Assembly: GCA_958496175.1 (NCBI GenBank)
Contig: OY292276.1
Span: 52,279,080 to 52,343,079 of the forward strand
DNA length: 64,000 nucleotides
Direction: 5' to 3'
From: Sisyra terminalis
Taxonomy: Eukaryota > Arthropoda > Insecta > Neuroptera > Sisyridae
A model generated the notes under the pieces. The model did no database searches. It was not told where the DNA came from and worked only from the letters and a program-made list of their open reading frames with translations. A program made the translations under genes and the position numbers. This document shows positions 60,201 to 64,000 of this stretch, piece by piece. Each line of letters begins with the position of its first letter. The first letter of the stretch is position 1.

Positions 60201-63200
60201 AATCGTTTGCAAGATGCTGATAAAAGCACACGGTATGCATCAAAAGCGTACGATTTATCTAGGTCGTTACAATTGGGAGATTTAAACTCCAGACATCATC
60301 GGGCTGCCTTACTACAGATGGCTTCATCGTTACGGAAACAAGGAGAGTTGGGAGATGCTCACGATTACTGTTCTGTAAGATTAAAAATATTTTTTTATTA
60401 TTTTCTTTTTATCATTTTATCATTTTTTTTCTTCTGGATTTGATTATAGGAAGCGACTCGGTTGGCTATAGTTTCGGGAGATCAGGCGACCTATGCTCGA
60501 AGCGTCCGGATAATGGGAGATATTTACCGCAAAAAATATGATATCAATGTAAGTTTTATGATAAATGCTTTTATCTTCTTTTAAATTAATCTTTGTTATA
60601 TTTTCTTATATTAAAAAATGAATTACAAGAGCTTTCGTTTCTCATATCGTTATTGCGCATGGCAAGTTCCATATGTGATTTTCGTAATGTTTTGGAGCTA
60701 CAGCAAAAAACATTTTTTTCAATAAATAAAAGGAAATAAATCCAAAATTTTAATTTAATTTCTAAATTATTTATTCCATACATATTGTATTTTAAAAAAT
60801 TACAAACTATTTACACATATATTACCCGTTATACTACTTAATTTTAAATAATGAAACTTACCAGGCGCATCGACGATTTATAAAAATTATAATTTTTAGT
60901 CCTTTAAAATGATCCCTAATTTTTTTAAAAATGGATTCCATATGGAAATAAGGGGGGTATATAGAAAAATTTATCAAATTGAAGTACCATAAAAAGCAAG
61001 AAATTTCAGTAATAATTTATTGAAACTTTGTTTTGAAAGCATTTTAATTTACGATAATAATTATGCAAATGTTGAAAAATAAAAGGTTTTGCTTTATGTT
61101 AGTGATTTATGATATGTTGGAAGATATGAATTACTTCTATCACTAGCAATCACAAGAAACAGATGCGACCACTTTTGAAATTAAAGTTTGATAATTAGCA
61201 TTTTAAGCAGAAGGAATGAATATATCTTGGCTAAATTTATCAATTTGAATGAAAATTGTAAATTTTTGTAATTGAATACTTCTTGATTTGCAATGTAGTA
61301 GTAAGTGAATATTTCAACAAAAATTATTGGCAAATATGATGACCCTATACTGATTAGCCAACAAAATTATAAAGTGTGAATTTTCTGATTATTTTTTTTT
61401 TTTGGCTAATCGATAGGAAATCGTTCGTAGAGGTTCGTGAAAGAAACCGTTTCGTTTGTGACAAAATAGTTTAGCGGTAATTAATTAATAAGAAAAATTA
61501 ACTATTCATTGATATAGTAAAATGTTAACAAGGTTTTCTCACAAATTTTTTCATCGTTTGTGAAAAACAATTTTTTCACAAAAAATTTTTGAAAAAATAT
61601 ATATGAAGTAGAAGAGTAAGTGTTTTTTGATATTTGGAAAATATTTTCTACACTTTCTAATTCAGCCAATTTTTCCGAACTAAAAAAAGTCTAAACAATA
61701 ATGAACAGGCTTTTCACACATAAATTTTCATCGTTTGTGAAAATCAACTTTTCTGACAAAAAATTTTTAAAAATATTCATATATACGAAGTAGAACATTG
61801 AATGTTTTTTTTAAATTCGGCAATATTTTCTACATTTTCTGATACAGCAAACTTTTCCAAACTAGAAAAAATCTAAATAATAATAAACAAGCTTTTTACC
61901 CCTAAATTATCATCGTTTTTGAAAATCAAATTTACTCACAAAAAAATTTTTATCCTAAAAACTTGTAAAATTAATGTGTTATTTGGAGTATTAATATTCA
62001 AAAAAAAATTGTGAGAAAATTTGATTTTCACAAACGATGAAAATTTATGTGTGAAAAGCCTGTTCATTATTGCTTAGATTTTTTTAGCTCGGAAAAGTCG
62101 GCTGAATCAGAAAGTGTAGAAAATATTTTCCGAATTTCAAAAAACAGTCAAGTCAATGTTCTACTTCGTATATATATTTTCAAAAATTTTTTGTGAGAAA
62201 AATTGTCTTTCACAAACGATGAAAAAAATTGGGAGAAAAGCGTGCTTAATGATGTTTCGATTTTTGTTATTTTAGAAAGTTTTGGCAAAATATAAGTTGA
62301 GGAAAAAAATTAATTTAATAATTGCCTTTTTATCCATTTTTTTGAAGGGGGGGGGAGGTTCTGTTTGTTGTCTTTAACTTTTTTTATATTTTTGGTGTCA
62401 ACCAACCGTTTCCTAAATGTTCCGCATTTTTTTTATTGTATGTTGCATAAAACCTCATTTTTTCAACATTTTATTATATCAAAGACTAATTATTTAATTT
62501 TTCTCAATTAATTAATTATCGCTAAGATATTTTATCACAAACAAAACGGTTTCTTTCACAAACTTCCACGAACGATTTCCTATTGAATGGCAAAAAAAAT
62601 TTCGGAAAATTCACACTTTAAAATTTTGTTGGCTAATCGGTATAGGGTCATCATATTTGCCAATATTTTTTGTTGAAATATTCACTAACTAGTTAACTAC
62701 TACATTGCAATCAAGAAATTTCAGTTTCAAATTTCAAGAAATCAAAATTTCCACTAGGGTTACCAACTCTCCAGTTTTAGTCCGGAAACTCCTGAAAAAA
62801 TAAGCTTTCTCCAGACTCGAGTTTATACAAAAAAAAGAGAAGGATTTTTTGTTTTTATTTTGAACACTTTTTCTTGTAAATATATCTTCTTCTTTTTATT
62901 AAATGCATCTCTCCGGATTAAGGCATAAAATCTTCAGACTTTCTGAAATTTAGAATTGGTAACTCTAATTTCCACTTAAAATTAGCATTCTTTCATTTAC
63001 TACAATTTAATGCCATTGTTAGGCAATCTAAAATTTTTTGATTTACTTTTTAAGTTCCACTGTTTTAATATAAATTGCTCTTTAAAAATTTTGTACATTT
63101 TTGATAGTTCACATTAAACAATGAAAAATTGTTCAAAAAAATCGTTATAATAATCAATACCGATACAAAATGTTAATTGTTGTCCATTGACTCCCCCTTT

Positions 63201-64000
63201 TTGTGATATACTCTTTAATAAATTTCGTTTCATTAGTAACAACAAAAATCGTTAATGCAAGAGGATACTATTTCTAATAATTTTAATTTTAAAATAATTT
63301 TAGAAAGCTTTCCGCCAATATGAGACAGCAATGGGAACCGCAGCCAATATGGGCGATCGAATCGCCCAAATGGAAAGCATGGATGGCGTGGCTCGATGTT
63401 TGGAAGCATTAAGAACCCACGGAAAAATTTGCAATTGTCGTCCTTTAGAATTCAACACTCGACTGTTAGAAGTAGCCAATTCTGTCGGTGCCAAAGTAAA
63501 TATTCATCCATCACTTATTCTTTGTTACATTATTGATGAAAACTTGAAACATTTACTTCACAGTTATTAGTAAGAACAGTACGGTTACGTTTGTCGAGAA
63601 TTTACAACGCCTTGGGAGACGCAGAGCAACAATTACACCACGAACGAGTAGCTCTCTGCATTGAACAGGACTTGGGATTAACTTGCGGAGTTTGTACAAG
63701 TCCCATGGGATTAGAACCTGATTGTCTGGAACCATTACCTTGTGGCCACATCTTACACGCCAGGTACGAACTATTGATTCGGGATATTGAAATATACAAA
63801 TGTGCAATTTTTCGGTGTTTTCAGATGTGCTCAGGACATTATGCGGCGAGGTAGTAAGAAAAAAAAACGCAATTGTCCCGATTGTCATCGGTCCGTAAGT
63901 TCCCGGCTATATTTGTGTACAGAAGATCCACACGTAAATCAATCGACATTTAGTCTAGCATCATTATCGCTCAGAGCTTCCACTTCAACACTAAATAGTA
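36205..64000 (+). CDS. RAPSN: Rapsyn (43 kDa receptor-associated protein), spread over 28 kb, 3' end outside the window
   Basis: Exons: 36205-36272 (tentative), 41716-41989, 48629-48780, 56424-56546, 59915-60098, 60174-60374, 60450-60548, 63304-63495, 63564-63763, 63825 to the window end; all phases agree. The protein aligns along its length with vertebrate rapsyn: GLKLYNQHKQ, GYLYQAYMDWGKYRESLEYA, AESYLNLTRAHEKLGALEKALSYA, CKALESFQKAH, SRHHRAALLQMASSLRKQGELGDA, FRQYETAMGTAANMGDRI and a C-terminal RING-H2. TPR-like helices bind partners; in vertebrates rapsyn clusters acetylcholine receptors under the synaptic membrane and has E3 ligase activity. There is an N-terminal extension of about 130 residues before the first TPR and the frame is open after the RING. 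Introns 1, 2, 3, 4 and 7 are large and rich in transposons. Confidence 0.92.
36404..36480 (+). mobile_element. hAT-type end fragment
   Basis: CAGGGGTGTGCAACCTGCAG, followed by CCCGTGG and later GCGGCCCACG, resembles the terminal part of Charlie-like hAT miniature elements. A similar diverged word (CCAACCTTCGGCTCGAGGGC) lies near 43650. No matching second end was found. Confidence 0.45.
36801..37960. mobile_element. Palindromic DNA element D, about 1.16 kb
   Basis: Left AGACTGGGCC, right GGCCTAGTCTA, arms as in B and E. Has a central spacer at about 37280-37470 that includes TAAGTAGCTGTTAACCGAGA and TTTGTCCCACTGAATG. The same spacer in E is in the opposite orientation. Confidence 0.82.
38480..40335 (+). 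pseudogene. Penelope-like retroelement: broken reverse transcriptase plus GIY-YIG endonuclease
   Basis: Pieces in order: SKIHKVNMPIRPIMDYKLAPG, then a TGA in place of a likely W (38883-38885); the block 38928-39305 including VIVDLFTNVSVEETI, FYHQKEGLAMGSPLSELLTN; after a frameshift GRYVDNTFILF, where the RT signature YxDD has become YVDN; 39350-39784 with the RT thumb-like part; and 39858-40238 with GIYKIKCGSCEKFFIGQTGR, then RYKEH, the GIY-YIG nuclease typical of Penelope-like elements. Stops and frameshifts separate the pieces, so it is dead. Just after the coding part comes a hammerhead-like core. Confidence 0.88.
40245..40315 (+). ncRNA. Hammerhead ribozyme-like motif at the 3' end of the Penelope-like element
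   Basis: CTGATGA at 40254-40260, GAAA at 40279-40282, GTATC with predicted cleavage after C40288, stem I ATTAC/GTAAT adjacent to the core. Stem II is damaged (ACATC against ACTGT). Sequence continues AATAAAGAAGAAATTGAGTC as in the 161 bp insertion at 23639, linking that unit to this element. Confidence 0.55.
40385..41100. repeat. Inverted and tandem repeat block
   Basis: 40385-40465 and 40570-40645 are inverted copies (AACGTTGCATTTTCGA and complement). From about 40690 to 41100 a unit of about 180 bp is repeated two to three times (CTTTTTCTGAGAAAATAT, TTTTTCTTTCGGAA, AAAAAGCGTGTCAATTAATG). Confidence 0.65.
41716..41989 (+). CDS. RAPSN: Rapsyn exon 2 (N-terminal extension)
   Basis: Acceptor TTAATTACAG, donor GTAAGA. 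Encodes a serine-rich stretch, then from 41864 MGTSNSLLGACAIDVAQNYE and up to FQEALARRK. The internal ATG at 41864 starts MGTSNS, which fits the N-myristoylation pattern (Gly2, Ser6), as vertebrate rapsyn starts with a myristoylated glycine. Confidence 0.8.
42409..43045 (+). repeat. Tandem duplication, about 320 bp unit
   Basis: 42409-42730 and 42731-43045 share AAATATGTTTAATAGTTTCC, CGAACCCTTCTGGC-like, GGATCGxCTGGTATTTTATT and GAATATTxGAGGATATACAC. Diverged, so not recent. Confidence 0.75.
45930..46470 (+). pseudogene. hAT-family transposase remnant
   Basis: Broken frames read GTW(stop)EAVLFYAENF, then TIKEVVGKFDKPDAIVIN around 46010-46090, and FKFYPVT then VDVESSFSAFH at about 46395-46450. 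These match the RWGTWLxAVxYYAENF and CDVERSFSxYK motifs of hAT transposases. Several stops and frameshifts; no terminal repeats assigned. Confidence 0.65.
46457..46597 (+). repeat. RTE-like 3' tail, left of element E
   Basis: Direct repeat of 47778-47918: CTTTATGGTCCAATT, AAACCATCCAGGAT, GAGAATAGGTxTGGCGGCTTAGGAG, TGTACATAAGTACAGAAG. The GGCTTAGGAGAAGTTC-type word followed by an ACAGAAGAATTATATATAT tail looks like a non-LTR retrotransposon 3' end. Confidence 0.6.
46604..47777. mobile_element. Palindromic DNA element E, about 1.17 kb
   Basis: Left TTAGACTGGGCC, right GGCCAAGTCTAA; the arms match D and B. Central spacer at about 47096-47290 is that of D but inverted. It sits exactly between two direct copies of a roughly 140 bp sequence. 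Confidence 0.83.
47778..47918 (+). repeat. RTE-like 3' tail, right of element E
   Basis: Partner of 46457-46597. Followed by a (TA)n-rich tail to about 47960. Confidence 0.6.
48629..48780 (+). CDS. RAPSN: Rapsyn exon 3 (first TPR)
   Basis: Acceptor CTTTTTAG, donor GTAAAT. Encodes IDQGLKLYNQHKQSAAVRKW through YMDWGKYR, corresponding to the first TPR of vertebrate rapsyn (EKGLKLYQSNQ to MGRYK). Two bases carry over into exon 4. Confidence 0.9.
49275..52540 (-). repeat. Element X array, inverted relative to 23459-24510
   Basis: Five direct copies of a 390-480 bp unit start near 50208, 50632, 51026, 51504 and 51954; each begins around TTATTAGTTTTTGTCAGGGC and TTTTCTTCTGCAGAGG. Units also share TTGGTACCAGTTGGAGAACT and CTTTACGTTGCTA. 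The ends (GGAAAGTAATTTCG near 49391; GAAATTACTTTTCAGTACACC near 52511) carry the same mariner-like word as element X. Confidence 0.7.
49734..50190. mobile_element. Palindromic insertion G, 457 bp
   Basis: AAAATACAACTCTTTATTG at the left and its complement at the right, nearly perfect arms of about 210 bp, with a small spacer around 49945-49975. The outer flanks are AATATCACCTCTTxTT on both sides, with an extra TTCACGGTCGTTCTTATGC on the left only. Each arm contains TATATAAG and CTGAAGATGCGACCCGGAG, the latter resembling the ends of Penelope-like elements. Confidence 0.75.
54760..55640 (-). repeat. Two copies of a diverged retrotransposon-like segment
   Basis: 54760-55090 and 55305-55625 share TCAAGCCTACTxAGCCTGCTGG and ACTTATAAATCCATGGATGA. 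On the minus strand the first copy reads SFKYLKVNFHGISETKVKER, similar to the FKYLGV stretch downstream of the catalytic motif in non-LTR reverse transcriptases. Weak but consistent with a jockey/R1/RTE-type remnant. Related text may be at 52975-53420. Confidence 0.4.
56424..56546 (+). CDS. RAPSN: Rapsyn exon 4 (second TPR)
   Basis: Encodes ESLEYAHRQLGISEELDAPN, MRAESYLNLTRAHEKLGALEK. Acceptor is AAAAAAAAG with a weak pyrimidine tract upstream. Donor must be GTACGA at 56547, not the nearby GTATAT at 56553, because only this keeps the frame into exon 5 (EK-ALSYARQ). Confidence 0.88.
57190..57840. repeat. Array of short palindromic repeats (about 20 bp unit)
   Basis: At least a dozen diverged units of the form ATTATAGGAATxATTCCTATAAT or ATTATGGGAAxxxTTCCCATAAT, at 57190-57394 and 57675-57840, interrupted by the MITE at 57395-57674. 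GGAA and TTCC cores alternate, each unit being self-complementary. Confidence 0.7.
57395..57674. mobile_element. hAT-type MITE, 280 bp, with 8 bp target duplication
   Basis: Ends CAAGGGTAGATTCAGG and CCTAAATCCGCCTTTG are imperfect inverted repeats of the CAAAGGCGGATTTAGG kind. ATTCCTAT lies directly at both sides (57387-57394 and 57675-57682). G- and C-rich tracts lie inside each end (GGGGAGGGAGGCAC; GTGCCTCACCCC). Confidence 0.82.
58510..59167. mobile_element. TTAA MITE, copy 2, truncated at the left
   Basis: Same orientation and order as 21840-22513 (ACGGTCTTCGGCATGTAAAA, TTTGCCCCGATATGT, GGATAGTTTCTGAGAAATC). Right end TGATCCACCC-TTAA is intact; the left terminal repeat is replaced by a T-rich tract. 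Short frames on either strand are by-products. Confidence 0.75.
59915..60098 (+). CDS. RAPSN: Rapsyn exon 5
   Basis: Acceptor TTTTTGTAG, donor GTACCG. Encodes ALSYARQSLYNECDMCLTAG, HVHLTVGSVYLELAGF, CKALESFQKAHKIAQGIHDP; the last part is the well conserved FQKALESFEKA-type TPR helix. Confidence 0.92.
60174..60374 (+). CDS. RAPSN: Rapsyn exon 6
   Basis: Follows a 75-base intron. Encodes VYVGLSELFNRLQDADKSTR, YASKAYDLSRSLQLGDLNSR, HHRAALLQMASSLRKQGELG, DAHDYCS. TPR-like helix pairs; SRHHRAALLQMA matches the SLKYRAMSQYHMA stretch of human rapsyn. Confidence 0.93.
60450..60548 (+). CDS. RAPSN: Rapsyn exon 7
   Basis: 33 codons: EATRLAIVSGDQATYARSVR then IMGDIYRKKYDIN, equivalent to the [26 protein letters not shown] region of human rapsyn. 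Donor GTAAGT. Confidence 0.92.
60549..63303 (+). other. Rapsyn intron 7 (2.75 kb)
   Basis: Contains the 1.4 kb inverted repeat at 61279-62719. The flanks show nothing else, apart from a short hairpin-like TCTCCAGTTTTAGTCCGGAAA stretch near 62770. Confidence 0.55.
61279..62719. mobile_element. Large inverted-repeat element F, about 1.44 kb
   Basis: TTCTTGATTTGCAATGTAGTAG at the left end against CTACTACATTGCAATCAAGAA at the right; arms of roughly 600-700 bp with indels (CGATAGGAAATCGTTCG, GAAAGAAACCGTTTCG, AAAATTGTTGGCTAATCG-like and complements). Inner part has tandem TTTCATCGTTTGTGAAAA units. No coding sequence; target duplication not determined. Confidence 0.78.
63304..63495 (+). CDS. RAPSN: Rapsyn exon 8
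   Basis: Encodes KAFRQYETAMGTAANMGDRI, AQMESMDGVARCLEALRTHG, then RLLEVANSVGAK. Corresponds to [20 protein letters not shown] and LAEEVGNK in human rapsyn. Also contains a small cysteine pair CNC not seen in the human protein. Confidence 0.93.
63564..63763 (+). CDS. RAPSN: Rapsyn exon 9 (coiled-coil region and start of RING-H2)
   Basis: Acceptor TTCACAG, donor GTACGA. Encodes LLVRTVRLRLSRIYNALGDA, a helical stretch, then CGVC...PCGHILHAR: the first RING pair and the C-x-H-x2-H ligands. Confidence 0.93.
63825..64000 (+). CDS. RAPSN: Rapsyn exon 10, partial (rest of RING-H2 and tail)
   Basis: Completes the RING-H2: C-A-Q-D...NCPDC, giving the pattern C-x2-C-x15-C-x-H-x2-H-x2-C-xn-C-x2-C. The KKKKR stretch lies inside the domain. 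The frame then stays open with SSRLYLCTEDPHVNQST and an S/L/T-rich stretch to the window end. A strong GTAAGT at 63895 could alternatively be a donor, as human rapsyn ends about ten residues after the RING. Confidence 0.85.

Overview
The window looks like AT-rich nuclear DNA from an insect, possibly a beetle. The genes are animal-type with short GT-AG introns (many of 55-75 bp), and the repeats are those common in insect genomes: mariner, pogo/Tigger and hAT miniature elements, Penelope-like retroelements, RTE-like 3' tails and long palindromic DNA elements. No bacterial or organellar features are seen. The species cannot be named from the sequence alone.

Layout. 1-4830: two tandem copies of a roughly 2.5 kb unit with no conserved reading frame, in which at least four intron-like segments keep matching donors and acceptors. 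6235-9959 (+): an eight-exon gene for a kanadaptin (SLC4A1AP)-type protein of 712 residues with FHA and double-stranded-RNA-binding-like domains. 10628-11596 (-): an intact 322-residue protein with pogo/CENP-B-type DNA-binding domains and no DDE nuclease, probably a domesticated transposase. 13175-14116 (+): an intronless PR-Set7/SETD8-type histone H4K20 methyltransferase. The first two genes converge and the last two diverge.

14.1-36.2 kb holds no confident gene. It contains long palindromic elements (16.5-17.5, 29.5-30.4 and 34.5-35.3 kb), a pogo/Tigger MITE, a TTAA-flanked MITE, a deleted mariner, and short Penelope-like terminal units that carry apparent hammerhead ribozyme cores. One of these units is a 161 bp insertion with an 11 bp target duplication.

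36.2 kb to the window end is a rapsyn gene (+). Nine exons are confident and one upstream exon is tentative. It encodes TPR-type repeats and a C-terminal RING-H2 domain and is still open at base 64000. Its introns are full of transposons: a 5 kb TA-flanked foldback element holding a decayed Penelope-like element (RT plus GIY-YIG), two more large palindromes, a hAT remnant, a tandem array, a hAT MITE inside an array of short palindromes, and a 1.4 kb inverted repeat.

Kanadaptin and PR-Set7 are nuclear proteins; rapsyn clusters cysteine-loop receptors at synapses. There is no sign that the four genes work in one pathway. The most unusual content is the set of hammerhead-like motifs, the related kilobase palindromes, the duplicated spliced non-coding-looking unit, and an in-frame N-myristoylation-type start inside rapsyn exon 2.
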